Source: Microbacterium sp. Au-Mic1 (lineage in GTDB: Bacteria; Actinomycetota; Actinomycetes; Actinomycetales; Microbacteriaceae). Taken from it: a stretch of DNA of 61,952 bases. Within the stretch, counting starts at the first letter, position 1; each line of letters starts with the position of its first letter. Where the stretch lies: positions 1-61,952 of the forward strand of contig NZ_JAJTTF010000017.1 of the NCBI RefSeq assembly GCF_021341785.1, read 5' to 3'. The notes beneath the pieces are model-generated. The model was not told where the DNA came from, did no database searches, and saw only the letters and a list, made by a program, of their open reading frames with translations. The translations under genes were made by a program, and so were the position numbers. This document shows, one piece after another, positions 1-7,931 of this stretch.

Positions 1-1405
1 GGCCCAGCGCACCACGGCCAAGCGCACGGCCGCGGCGAAGACGACGGCGGCGAAGAGCACGGCGGCCAAGACGACGGCGGCGAGGAGTACGGCTGCGAAG
101 AGCGCCGCGGCGAAGACGAGCGCGACGAAGACGACGGCGGCCACGACGACCGCGGCGAAGCGCGCCCCGCGTGCGAAGGCGGCGGGCGGCGCTCGTTCGA
201 CCGCGCCCGCTGCTATCGCCGCTCAGGCCGCGGCCGCGGTTGCGGAGGTCGTGAATCCGCCCGCTGCAGCGGACTCCGCGTTCGAAACCGAGCCGGACCT
301 GCGCACGCCCTCCCCACAGGAGGCCGCGACGGGGCATGATGCTCCTGTGGACACCGACTCGGGGGCGGCCGCGACGACCGCGGCTTCGGTGCAGGGTGCG
401 CCGGAGTCCGACGCGTCGGCGGCGACTGACGCCGCGACGGCGGAGACCGTCGACTCCGGATCCGTGCCGACGGATTCGACGACGGACGAACCCGTCGAGT
501 CCGCATCCGCGGGAACTCCGGTCGAGCCCGCGCAGGCAGGGTCGATCGAGGAACCCTCGACGGCGCCCGAGGCCGACGCGCCCGTGCCGCAGGACGTCGT
601 GGAGGACGCCGCCGCAGTGTCCCAGAGCCCTGTCGAGGACGCCGACGGACAGGCGCTCGTCGTACGCGGGCTCGTCAAGCGCTTCGGCGACTCGATCGCG
701 GTGGGCGGAATCGATCTGACGGTCCCCGCCGGATCCTTCTACGGCATCGTCGGCCCGAACGGCGCCGGCAAGACCACCACCCTGTCGATCATCGCCGGGC
801 TGCTGCGCCCCGACGAGGGAACGGTGCGGATCAGCGGGATCGACCAGACCGCCGACCCGGCTGCCGCGAAGCGGGCGCTCGGCGTGCTGCCCGACCGACT
901 GCGGACCTTCGACCGGCTCACCGGGCGCCAGCTGCTGCACTACTACGGCCTGCTGCGGGGACTCCCCTCAGACGTCGTGGAGAAGCGCGTCGCGGACCTG
1001 GCCCGGGCGTTCGATCTCACCGGCGCGCTCAGTCGCGTCGTCTCGGACTACTCCGCCGGCATGACGAAGAAGATCATGCTCGCCGGCGCGATGATCCACT
1101 CGCCGCGCGTGCTGGTGCTGGACGAGCCGTTCGAGTCGGTGGATCCGGTGTCGTCGGGTGTGATCCTGGACATCCTGCGGGCCTATGTCGCCCACGGCGG
1201 CACGGTCATCCTCTCCAGCCACGGCATGGATCTGGTCGAGCAGGTGTGCGCCCGGATCGCGATCATCGTCGGCGGCGACGTGCTCGCCGAGGGCACGGTC
1301 GACGAGGTGCGCGCGGGGCAGACCCTCGAGCAGCGCTTCGTGGAGCTCTCCGGTGCGGCCTCCGAGGTGGAGGGGCTGGAGTGGTTGCACACGTTCTCCG
1401 ACTGA
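1..1405 (+). CDS. ABC transporter ATP-binding protein with long basic/acidic N-terminal tail (5' partial)
   Basis: This is the ATPase subunit of an ABC exporter and pairs with the permease that follows. The frame is open from the left edge, so the true start lies outside. Window codons 1-65 are a lysine/alanine/threonine tract of AAK-type repeats resembling histone H1 tails. About 140 residues rich in Asp, Glu, Ala and Thr follow. The ABC domain starts near base 655: Walker A GPNGAGKTTT, signature YSAGMTKK, Walker B VLVLDEPF, and a switch His in LSSHGMD. The C-terminus is short and lacks extra domains. The stop overlaps the permease start. A GTG at 251 could give a shorter protein without the basic tract, but its purine-rich site lies only 2 nt away and the frame stays open upstream, so I favour the long form. 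The substrate is not predictable. Confidence 0.85.
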   Translation, partial: AQRTTAKRTAAAKTTAAKSTAAKTTAARSTAAKSAAAKTSATKTTAATTTAAKRAPRAKAAGGARSTAPAAIAAQAAAAVAEVVNPPAAADSAFETEPDLRTPSPQEAATGHDAPVDTDSGAAATTAASVQGAPESDASAATDAATAETVDSGSVPTDSTTDEPVESASAGTPVEPAQAGSIEEPSTAPEADAPVPQDVVEDAAAVSQSPVEDADGQALVVRGLVKRFGDSIAVGGIDLTVPAGSFYGIVGPNGAGKTTTLSIIAGLLRPDEGTVRISGIDQTADPAAAKRALGVLPDRLRTFDRLTGRQLLHYYGLLRGLPSDVVEKRVADLARAFDLTGALSRVVSDYSAGMTKKIMLAGAMIHSPRVLVLDEPFESVDPVSSGVILDILRAYVAHGGTVILSSHGMDLVEQVCARIAIIVGGDVLAEGTVDEVRAGQTLEQRFVELSGAASEVEGLEWLHTFSD

Positions 1406-2949
1406 GGCTGATGCTGGCGCTCGGCGCGCTGCGAGGCGACCGCAGCCGGGTGGTCCGCACCGTCGTGGCGCTGCTGCTCACCGCCGCGGCGACAACGGTG
1501 TCGGTCATCGCGATCCGCAGTCTCGCACACACCTCCGAGGCGGCTGCGCACACGGTGATCGTGCTGGGCAGCTCTGCGGTGGTGCTGGGGTTCTTCGTCG
1601 CGCCGATCCTGGCGGGGTCCGTGGACCAGCTGGATCCGCGACGGTTCGCGGTCTTCGGCGTGGACGAGCGTCGCCTTCCACCGGTGCTCGCCCTCGCCGC
1701 CTTCGTGAGCGTGCCGAGCCTGGCGCTGCTCGTGATCCAGGTGGCCGTGGTGATCGTCGCGATCTCGTTCGGAGCACCGTGGCTCATCGCCGTGCTCTCG
1801 GCGCTGCTGACCCTCGTCACGGCGGTGCTCGCGGCGCGGGTCGGGATGGCGCTGAGCGCGCGGCTGCTTCCGGAGCGGCGCTCCCGCGAGCTCACCGCGC
1901 TGTTCGCGCTCGCGGTGATCGTGATCGCCGTGCCGGTGTGCGTGTTCGTGGCCTCGCTCGGCTGGGCCGGGGCCGTCCCCCCGGTCCTGCACGGCGTCGC
2001 CGACGTGCTCGGTATGACGCCGCTCGGCGCCTCTGCGGCGCTCCCCATCCTCGTGGCCTCCGAGCGGACGGGCGCCGCCTGGGTCGCGGCCGTCGTCGCG
2101 GTGCTGACGGCCGCGGTCGTCGCCGCGGGCTGGCTGATGCTCGCACGGCGGGCCCTGAGCACCACCGAGCGACCGACGACGGTGCGAGAGCGGCCGGGAC
2201 TCGGCTGGTTCGGACTGCTGCCGTCGAATGCGTTCGGCGCCGTGGCCGCGCGCAGCCTGGTCTACTGGCTGCGGGATCGCCGCTACATCATGAACTTCGT
2301 GATCGTGCCGATCGCCGGAGCCCTCACCGTCATCCCGCTGCTGGTCGCCGGCGTGCCGCTCGAGATCGCCGCAGCACTGCCGGTCGCCGTGATGGCGTTG
2401 TTCTTCGGCTGGCTCCCGCACAACGACGTCGCCTATGACTCGACCGCGTTCTGGATCCATGTCGCCAGCGGCGTGAAGGGCGTGCCCGACCGGCTGGGCC
2501 GGCTCGTGCCGGTCCTGCTGATCGCGATCCCGACCCTGGCAGTGGCGATCTCCGTCACACTCGCCGTGATCGGGCGCTGGTCCCTGCTGCCGATGTTCGT
2601 GGGCGTGGTCGCGAGCCTCCTGCTGACCGGTCTCGGTCTGTCGAGCATCCTGTCGGCGGTCGCACCGTACGCCGTCTCGCGTCCGGGCGACAGCCCGTTC
2701 CAGCAGCCGCAGCGCGCGCGCGGCGGCGCGCTGGGGCAAGCCGGCACTCTGATCGGCGCCGTCGTGCTCAGCCTCCCCGCCCTGCTTCTGGCGTGGCCGG
2801 CGCTGGTCTCGGATGAGGTCTCCGCGGCCCCGGCCCTGTGGACCGGGGTGCTGATGGGCGCCGCCGTGCTGTTCTTGGGCGTGCAGACCGGCGGGCGCGC
2901 GTTCGATCGTCGTGGCGCTCAGCTGATGGAGTTCGTCGAGACCGTGTGA
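1381..2949 (+). CDS. ABC transporter permease, about 11-12 membrane segments
   Basis: This 522-residue integral membrane protein is nearly all hydrophobic helices, with about 11-12 segments. It is probably the membrane subunit for the preceding ATPase. I chose the GTG at 1381 because a GGAGGGG-type site lies about 6 nt upstream; the gene then overlaps the ATPase by 25 nt, typical of translational coupling. An ATG at 1411 is the alternative. No substrate-binding protein is encoded alongside, which favours an exporter over an importer. No family-specific motif was recognised, so the cargo is unknown. Confidence 0.8.
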   Translation: MVAHVLRLRLMLALGALRGDRSRVVRTVVALLLTAAATTVSVIAIRSLAHTSEAAAHTVIVLGSSAVVLGFFVAPILAGSVDQLDPRRFAVFGVDERRLPPVLALAAFVSVPSLALLVIQVAVVIVAISFGAPWLIAVLSALLTLVTAVLAARVGMALSARLLPERRSRELTALFALAVIVIAVPVCVFVASLGWAGAVPPVLHGVADVLGMTPLGASAALPILVASERTGAAWVAAVVAVLTAAVVAAGWLMLARRALSTTERPTTVRERPGLGWFGLLPSNAFGAVAARSLVYWLRDRRYIMNFVIVPIAGALTVIPLLVAGVPLEIAAALPVAVMALFFGWLPHNDVAYDSTAFWIHVASGVKGVPDRLGRLVPVLLIAIPTLAVAISVTLAVIGRWSLLPMFVGVVASLLLTGLGLSSILSAVAPYAVSRPGDSPFQQPQRARGGALGQAGTLIGAVVLSLPALLLAWPALVSDEVSAAPALWTGVLMGAAVLFLGVQTGGRAFDRRGAQLMEFVETV

Positions 2950-3016
2950 TCGGATGACGCCGGTGGTGACGCGATCGGATGCGAGCGATCGCGGCGCCGA
3001 CCCGGCCTCGCGCGAT

Positions 3017-3022
3017 TAGACT
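3017..3022 (+). promoter_or_regulatory. -10 TAGACT, leaderless promoter of DUF3039 gene
   Basis: The hexamer TAGACT ends 7 nt before the ATG at 3030, so transcription should start at or next to the start codon. No ribosome-binding site precedes that ATG. Confidence 0.6.
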
Positions 3023-3029
3023 CGCGGTC

Positions 3030-3296
3030 ATGAGTACCCCGCTGGATGCCCCGGATCAGGGCGGCGTCGCCACCCTCGATCGCGAACTCGAGCAGCTCCT
3101 CAACGAGGAGCTCCAGGAGCCGGGAGACCACGAGCGGTTCTCCCACTATGTGAAGAAGGAGAAGATCCTCGAGTCCGCTCTGACCGGCAAGCCCGTGCGG
3201 GCGCTGTGCGGGAAGAAGTGGACCCCGGGTCGGGATCCGGAGAAGTTCCCGGTGTGCCCGACGTGCAAGGAGATCTACGAGTCGATGGTCGGCTGA
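3030..3296 (+). CDS. DUF3039 domain-containing small protein
   Basis: This 88-residue soluble protein is typical of actinobacterial DUF3039 proteins. The N-terminal half is acidic. The C-terminal half contains Cys in ALCGKKW and the pair in VCPTCKEIY, a probable zinc or other metal site of three cysteines. The ATG at 3030 was chosen because TAGACT sits 7 nt upstream, implying a leaderless message. It is convergent with pncB across a short hairpin. The function of the family is not established. Confidence 0.85.
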   Translation: MSTPLDAPDQGGVATLDRELEQLLNEELQEPGDHERFSHYVKKEKILESALTGKPVRALCGKKWTPGRDPEKFPVCPTCKEIYESMVG

Positions 3297-3311
3297 GCCT
3301 TCGACAGGCTC
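3295..3311. terminator. small hairpin between convergent genes (GAGCCT/AGGCTC)
   Basis: A six-base-pair stem GAGCCT-tcgac-AGGCTC starts at the stop codon of the DUF3039 gene and lies 5 nt from the pncB stop. There is no T-run. From memory, the TTCGACAGGCTC core is a common intergenic repeat in Micrococcales genomes. It may serve as a weak bidirectional terminator. Confidence 0.45.
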
Positions 3312-3315
3312 GGTT

Positions 3316-4638
3316 CTAGCGGACGTCTTCGAAGACGGTCGGGATCGCCGGGTCCGACTTGCTGAGCGCAAGGGCGCGCACCGGCAGCTCCTCGCGGACC
3401 CGGAGGTGGTGCTCGCGTGCTGCGACGGTGCCCGCAGGGCCCTCGAACGCGGTGTCGATCTCGCCGCCCTCGACCAGGGTGACCTGCAGCGGACGCCCGT
3501 CGGGGTGATCCTGCGCGCCGAGCTCCTCGAAGCCGTCCGCGACGAGCACGGTCTCGGACTGCGCCACCCCGTCGGCCAGCACCCGGAACGCGGCCTTGCG
3601 CCCGCCTTTGGACGCCTTGTCCGCCGACGCCTTCGCCACGGCGACCCAGCCTCCGTCCGAGCCCTGGCGGGCGACGAGCTTGTAGACCATGCTCGCGGTG
3701 GGGTAGCCGGATCCGGTGACGACCGAGGTGCCGACGCCGTAGGAGTCCACGGGGGAGGCTGCAAGAGCGGCGATCGCGTACTCGTCGAGGTCGCTGGTCA
3801 CGGTGATCCTCGTGCCGGTCGCACCGAGCTCGTCGAGCTGCGCGCGCACCTCGGCGGCCATGATCGGCAGGTCTCCGGAATCGATGCGCACGCCGCCCAA
3901 CCCGGTGCCGGCCACGCGGATGGCGGTCTCCACGCCCCGTCGGATGTCGTAGGTGTCCACGAGCAGGGTGGTGCCGGTGCCGAGCGCGTCGATCTGTGCG
4001 CGGAAGGCGTCCTCCTCGCTGTCGTGCAGCAGCGTCCAGGAGTGCGCGGCGGTGCCCATGGTGGGGATGCCCCAGGTGCGCCCCGCCTCGAGGTTGCTCG
4101 TCGCGCCGAACCCGGCGATGAACGCGGCGCGGGCGGCGGCGACCGCGGAGTCCTCCGCGGCGCGGCGCGACCCCATCTCGGCGAGCGGGCGCTCGCCTGC
4201 GGCGATGCTCATCCGGCTGGCGGCGGTGGCGACGGCGGAGTCGTGGTTCAGCACGCTGAGCGCCAGGGTCTCCAGGATCACGGCGTCGGCGAAGGTTCCC
4301 TCGACGGTGAGGATCGGGGAACCCGGGAAGTACAGCTCGCCCTCGCGGTAGCCGCGGATCGTGCCGGAGAAGCGGTAGCCCTCGAGATAGCGGAGCGCGT
4401 CGGCGTCGACGACCTTCGCGTCGCGCAGGTAGCGCAGCTCGTCATCGCCGAAGCGGAAGTCGCGCAGCAGCGAGAGCAGGCGCCCGGTACCCGCGACCAC
4501 GCCGAACCGGCGTCCGCCGGACAGGCGCCGGGAGAACAGCTCGAACACGCTCTGCCGCGCCGCGGTGCCGTCCCGCAGAGCGGCCTCCAGCATCGTGAGC
4601 TCGTAGCGGTCGGTCTTGAGGGCGCTGGACGCGGTCAT
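3316..4638 (-). CDS. pncB: Nicotinate phosphoribosyltransferase
   Basis: This 440-residue cytosolic enzyme joins nicotinate and PRPP to nicotinate mononucleotide, the entry step of NAD salvage. The N-terminal LKTDRYELTML motif is the family hallmark. The central TSDLDEYAIAAL and GVGTSVVTGSG segments match the phosphoribosyl-binding part, and the length is normal. The ATG at 4638 is preferred over upstream Met codons because TATGCT at 4646-4651 ends 7 nt before it. It is divergent from murI across 65 nt. There is no associated nicotinamidase gene here. Confidence 0.93.
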   Translation of the reverse strand: MTASSALKTDRYELTMLEAALRDGTAARQSVFELFSRRLSGGRRFGVVAGTGRLLSLLRDFRFGDDELRYLRDAKVVDADALRYLEGYRFSGTIRGYREGELYFPGSPILTVEGTFADAVILETLALSVLNHDSAVATAASRMSIAAGERPLAEMGSRRAAEDSAVAAARAAFIAGFGATSNLEAGRTWGIPTMGTAAHSWTLLHDSEEDAFRAQIDALGTGTTLLVDTYDIRRGVETAIRVAGTGLGGVRIDSGDLPIMAAEVRAQLDELGATGTRITVTSDLDEYAIAALAASPVDSYGVGTSVVTGSGYPTASMVYKLVARQGSDGGWVAVAKASADKASKGGRKAAFRVLADGVAQSETVLVADGFEELGAQDHPDGRPLQVTLVEGGEIDTAFEGPAGTVAAREHHLRVREELPVRALALSKSDPAIPTVFEDVR

Positions 4639-4645
4639 GATCGAC

Positions 4646-4651
4646 AGCATA
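4646..4651 (-). promoter_or_regulatory. -10 TATGCT, leaderless promoter of pncB
   Basis: On the minus strand TATGCT is followed by 7 nt and then the ATG of pncB, placing the transcript start at the codon. Confidence 0.55.
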
Positions 4652-4703
4652 GGACGCACGCCGGGTGGGGACCGCGCGGATCCGGCGACTAGGCTGGAGC
4701 ATC

Positions 4704-5537
4704 ATGAACGACGCGCCGATCGGGATCTTCGACTCCGGGGTCGGCGGGCTCACCGTCGCGCGGGCCATCAGGGCGCAGCTGCCCCGGGAATCCTTCGTCT
4801 ACATCGGCGACACCGCGCATTCGCCCTATGGGCCGAAGCCCATCGCCGATGTGCGCCGCTATGCGCTCGAGGTGCTCGACACGCTCGTCGACCAGGGCGT
4901 GAAGATGCTCGTCATCGCGTGCAACACCGCGTCCTCGGCGATGCTGCGCGATGCGCGCGAGCGCTACGACGTGCCCGTCGTCGAGGTGATCGGCCCGGCG
5001 GTCCGCCGGGCGATCTCGACCACCCGCAACCGCCGGATCGGCGTGATCGGCACGGTCGGCACGATCGGATCCCGGGCCTATCAGGACATGCTCGAGGTGA
5101 ACGAGAACCTCGAGGTGTTCACCGCCGCCTGCCCGCGATTCGTGGAGTTCGTGGAGGCCGGCATCACGGACACCCCGGAGGTGCTCCGGGTCGCCGAGGA
5201 GTACCTGGCGCCGCTGCGCGAAGCGGACGTCGACACCCTCGTGCTCGGCTGCACCCACTACCCGTTCCTGCGGGGTGCGATCGGCTACGTCATGGGCGAG
5301 GGTGTGTCCCTCGTCTCCAGCGATGACGAGACCGCCGGAGACGTGTACCGCCAGCTCGTGCGGGGCGACCTGCTCGCACCGGCCGACTCCCGCCCCCGCT
5401 ATGTGTACGAGGCGACCGGCGCCTCCGCCGACGACTTCACCGCCCTCGCCAACCGCCTGATGGGCCAGGAGGTGCGGGGCGTCCGGCTCGTGCAGACCGG
5501 CGTCATCGACCTTCCCCACCTCAAGGAGATCCCATGA
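4704..5537 (+). CDS. murI: Glutamate racemase
   Basis: This 277-residue enzyme converts L- to D-glutamate for peptidoglycan. The N-terminus reads IGIFDSGVGGLTV. The two catalytic cysteines are in ACNTAS (Cys73) and GCTHYPF (Cys182), so both bases of the two-base mechanism are present. The ATG at 4704 follows TAGGCT (4690-4695) by 8 nt and a GGAG by 4 nt. The stop overlaps the start of rph by 4 nt, making murI the first gene of murI-rph-rdgB, an arrangement conserved in many actinobacteria. Confidence 0.95.
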   Translation: MNDAPIGIFDSGVGGLTVARAIRAQLPRESFVYIGDTAHSPYGPKPIADVRRYALEVLDTLVDQGVKMLVIACNTASSAMLRDARERYDVPVVEVIGPAVRRAISTTRNRRIGVIGTVGTIGSRAYQDMLEVNENLEVFTAACPRFVEFVEAGITDTPEVLRVAEEYLAPLREADVDTLVLGCTHYPFLRGAIGYVMGEGVSLVSSDDETAGDVYRQLVRGDLLAPADSRPRYVYEATGASADDFTALANRLMGQEVRGVRLVQTGVIDLPHLKEIP

Positions 5538-6280
5538 CCGAGTCCACCATCCGCACCGATGGCCGCACCGTCGACCAGCTCCGCCCGATCACGATCGAAC
5601 GGGGCTGGAGCGCCCAGGCCGAGGGATCCGCCCTGATCAGCTTCGGGAACACGAAGGTGCTGTGCACGGCGTCGTTCACGAACGGCGTGCCGCGCTGGCT
5701 CACCGGCAAGGGCAAGGGCTGGGTCACCGCGGAGTACGCGATGCTGCCGCGGGCCACGAACGAGCGCAACGACCGTGAGAGCGTGAAGGGTCGGATCGGC
5801 GGCCGTACCCACGAGATCTCGCGTCTGATCGGTCGCGCCCTCCGCGCGGTCGTCGACACCAAGGCGCTCGGCGAGAACACGATCGTGATCGACTGCGACG
5901 TGCTGCAGGCCGACGGCGGCACCCGCACAGCGGCGATCACCGGGGCCTATGTCGCGCTGGCGGATGCGATCGAGTGGGGGCGCAAGAAGAAGTTCATCGG
6001 GCAGAAGGCCCAGGTGCTGCACGACTCCGTCGCCGCGGTCTCGGTCGGCATCATCGACGGCGAGCCCATGCTCGACCTGGCCTACGTCGAGGACGTGCGC
6101 GCCGAGACCGACATGAACGTCGTCGTGACCGGCCGCGGGCTCTTCGTCGAGGTGCAGGGCACGGCCGAGGGCGCGCCGTTCGACAAGCGCGAGCTCGACG
6201 CGCTGCTCGAGCTCGGTGTGAACGGCTGCGCAGACCTCCGCGACCGGCAGGCGGCCGCGCTCGTCGAGGAGCAGGCGTGA
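5534..6280 (+). CDS. rph: Ribonuclease PH
   Basis: This 248-residue phosphorolytic 3'-to-5' exoribonuclease trims tRNA 3' ends and normally acts as a hexamer. Diagnostic stretches are RTDGRTVDQLRP at the N-terminus, the phosphate-site arginines around GRTHEISRLIGRALR, and the DCDVLQADGGTRTA active-site block. It overlaps murI (ATGA) and rdgB (GTGA), so the three are translationally coupled. The length is standard. Confidence 0.95.
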   Translation: MTESTIRTDGRTVDQLRPITIERGWSAQAEGSALISFGNTKVLCTASFTNGVPRWLTGKGKGWVTAEYAMLPRATNERNDRESVKGRIGGRTHEISRLIGRALRAVVDTKALGENTIVIDCDVLQADGGTRTAAITGAYVALADAIEWGRKKKFIGQKAQVLHDSVAAVSVGIIDGEPMLDLAYVEDVRAETDMNVVVTGRGLFVEVQGTAEGAPFDKRELDALLELGVNGCADLRDRQAAALVEEQA

Positions 6281-6867
6281 GGATCGTCCTCGCCACGCAC
6301 AATCCGCACAAGGTCGCCGAGTTCGGCGGGATCGTCGCGGCGACCCGCCCCGATCTCGACGTGGTCGGGTACGACGGCCCCGAGCCGGTCGAAGACGGCG
6401 TCACCTTCGAGCAGAATGCACTCATCAAGGCGCGTGCGGCGGCTGCGCACACCGGGTTGCCCGCGCTCGCCGATGACTCCGGCATCGCCGTGGACGTGCT
6501 GGGCGGATCGCCCGGCGTGTTCTCCGCGTACTGGGCCGGGCAGCGGAAGGACGCGATCGCGAACCGCGACCTCCTGCTGGACCAGCTGCGCGACATCGCG
6601 GATCCGCACCGCGCCGCGCAGTTCGTCAGCGTCATCGCCCTGGTGCTTCCGGACGGACGCGAGTGGACGGTCCGAGGCGAGTGGCCGGGCCGCCTCGCGC
6701 ACGCGGCTGTCGGCGACGGAGGCTTCGGGTACGACCCGGTGTTCGTCCCCGACGGGCAGAGCGGCGCCGAGCGCACGGTCGGCGAGTTCAGCGCCGAGGA
6801 GAAGCAGGCTGAGTCGCACCGCGCCCGCGCGTTCGTCGCGCTGGTGCCGCTGCTCGCCGGGCTCTGA
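6277..6867 (+). CDS. rdgB: Non-canonical purine NTP pyrophosphatase (RdgB/HAM1)
   Basis: This 196-residue enzyme hydrolyses dITP, ITP and XTP to monophosphates and clears deaminated purines from the nucleotide pool. It carries the ATHNPHKVAEF nucleotide-binding start, the ADDSGIAVD metal site, the GFGYDPVFVP strand and the terminal SHRARAF motif. It starts at GTG 6277, overlapping the rph stop by 4 nt. It is last in its operon. The following 112 nt hold a GC-rich stretch and a small AGGCG-aaaa-CGCCT hairpin at 6933-6946. Confidence 0.95.
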   Translation: MRIVLATHNPHKVAEFGGIVAATRPDLDVVGYDGPEPVEDGVTFEQNALIKARAAAAHTGLPALADDSGIAVDVLGGSPGVFSAYWAGQRKDAIANRDLLLDQLRDIADPHRAAQFVSVIALVLPDGREWTVRGEWPGRLAHAAVGDGGFGYDPVFVPDGQSGAERTVGEFSAEEKQAESHRARAFVALVPLLAGL

Positions 6868-6967
6868 CCCCGGCGGCCGCGGGCGGCCCCCGGAGCGTCG
6901 ATCGCTAGTGAGAATCATCCCCATTCCCGACTAGGCGAAAACGCCTCCGACCGGGGGATCCCGGCTC

Positions 6968-6973
6968 TACCCT
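6968..6973 (+). promoter_or_regulatory. -10 TACCCT, promoter of the CDF exporter gene
   Basis: TACCCT ends 6 nt before the ATG at 6980. The intervening GGAGG is only 1 nt from the ATG, too close to act as a ribosome-binding site, so a leaderless start is the better reading. Confidence 0.5.
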
Positions 6974-6979
6974 GGAGGC

Positions 6980-7912
6980 ATGCACGATCATGCCCCCGCC
7001 GCCGGGATCCGCTCCGCAGGCCACCGTCGCCTGCTGGCGATCTCCCTCACACTGACCAGCACGATCATGCTGGTGCAGGTGGTCGGCGCGATCCTCAGCG
7101 GGTCGCTGGCCCTGCTCGCCGATGCGGCGCACATGTTCACCGATGCGTCCGCCCTGGTCATCGCGCTCATCGCGAGCGCGGTCGCGGCCCGTCCCGCCGA
7201 TGACCGACGCACGTTCGGCTACCAGCGTGCCGAGGTGTTCGGAGCGCTCATCAACGCGATCATCCTGATCCTGCTCTCGGCCTGGGTGGCGTTCGAGGGG
7301 GTCTCCCGGCTGCTGCATCCGACCGAGGTCGAGGTCGCCGGAACGCTCATGCTCGTCGTGGCCGCCGTCGGTCTCGTGGCGAACGCGATCTCGATGTGGC
7401 TGCTCAGCGCAGCGCAGCGGGAGAGCATCAACGTGCGCGGCGCGTACCTGGAGGTGATGGGGGATCTGATCGGATCCGCGATGGTGATCGTCGCCGCGAT
7501 CGTCATCATCACGACGGGCTGGATGCCGGCCGATGCGATCGCCTCGCTCGTGATCGCCGCCATGATCATCCCGCGCGCGGTCTCGCTGCTGCGCGAGGTG
7601 TTCTCGGTGCTCGCCGAATCGGCGCCGAAGGGAACCGCGGTGAGCGAGATCCGCCAGCACCTGCTCGACTACCCGGGCGTCACCGGCGTGCACGACGTGC
7701 ACGTCTGGCAGCTCACCCGCGGTGCGCCCGTCTTCACGGCGCACGTGTCGGTGCAGCCCGCGCTGCTCGCCGACGGGGGAGCAGCGGCGCTCCTCGTCCA
7801 GATGCAGGCCTGCCTCGCAGAGCATTTCGACGTGGAGCACTCCACCTTCCAGATCGAGCCCGACGCCTCGGGATTCGGCAACGCCGGCGACTGCGAGGCC
7901 GTGCACGCCTGA
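6980..7912 (+). CDS. Cation diffusion facilitator (CDF) metal exporter
   Basis: This 310-residue inner-membrane antiporter expels divalent metal, probably Zn2+, against protons. It has six hydrophobic segments and a His-containing N-terminus (MHDH), then a cytoplasmic C-terminal domain with VHDVHVW. The helix-2 metal site is intact (LLADAAHMFTDAS, His and Asp). In helix 5 the usual His-x-x-x-Asp reads YLEVMGD, with Glu in place of His, so specificity may differ from ZitB/CzcD. It is a single gene after rdgB and convergent with ligD. A GAAT-N7-ATTC element at 6912-6926 lies upstream but matches no regulator I can name. Confidence 0.9.
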   Translation: MHDHAPAAGIRSAGHRRLLAISLTLTSTIMLVQVVGAILSGSLALLADAAHMFTDASALVIALIASAVAARPADDRRTFGYQRAEVFGALINAIILILLSAWVAFEGVSRLLHPTEVEVAGTLMLVVAAVGLVANAISMWLLSAAQRESINVRGAYLEVMGDLIGSAMVIVAAIVIITTGWMPADAIASLVIAAMIIPRAVSLLREVFSVLAESAPKGTAVSEIRQHLLDYPGVTGVHDVHVWQLTRGAPVFTAHVSVQPALLADGGAAALLVQMQACLAEHFDVEHSTFQIEPDASGFGNAGDCEAVHA

Positions 7913-7931
7913 CGGGCCGGCTCCGGGCGGA

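Noticed and set aside
251..1405. GTG at 251 as the start of the ABC ATPase
   Set aside because: The frame is open to the left edge with consistent repeat coding, and the purine-rich site is only 2 nt from the GTG. It is kept as an alternative, not the main call.
6912..6926. Zur-type operator upstream of the CDF exporter
   Set aside because: GAAT-N7-ATTC has only 4-bp arms and does not match the AT-rich Zur palindrome.
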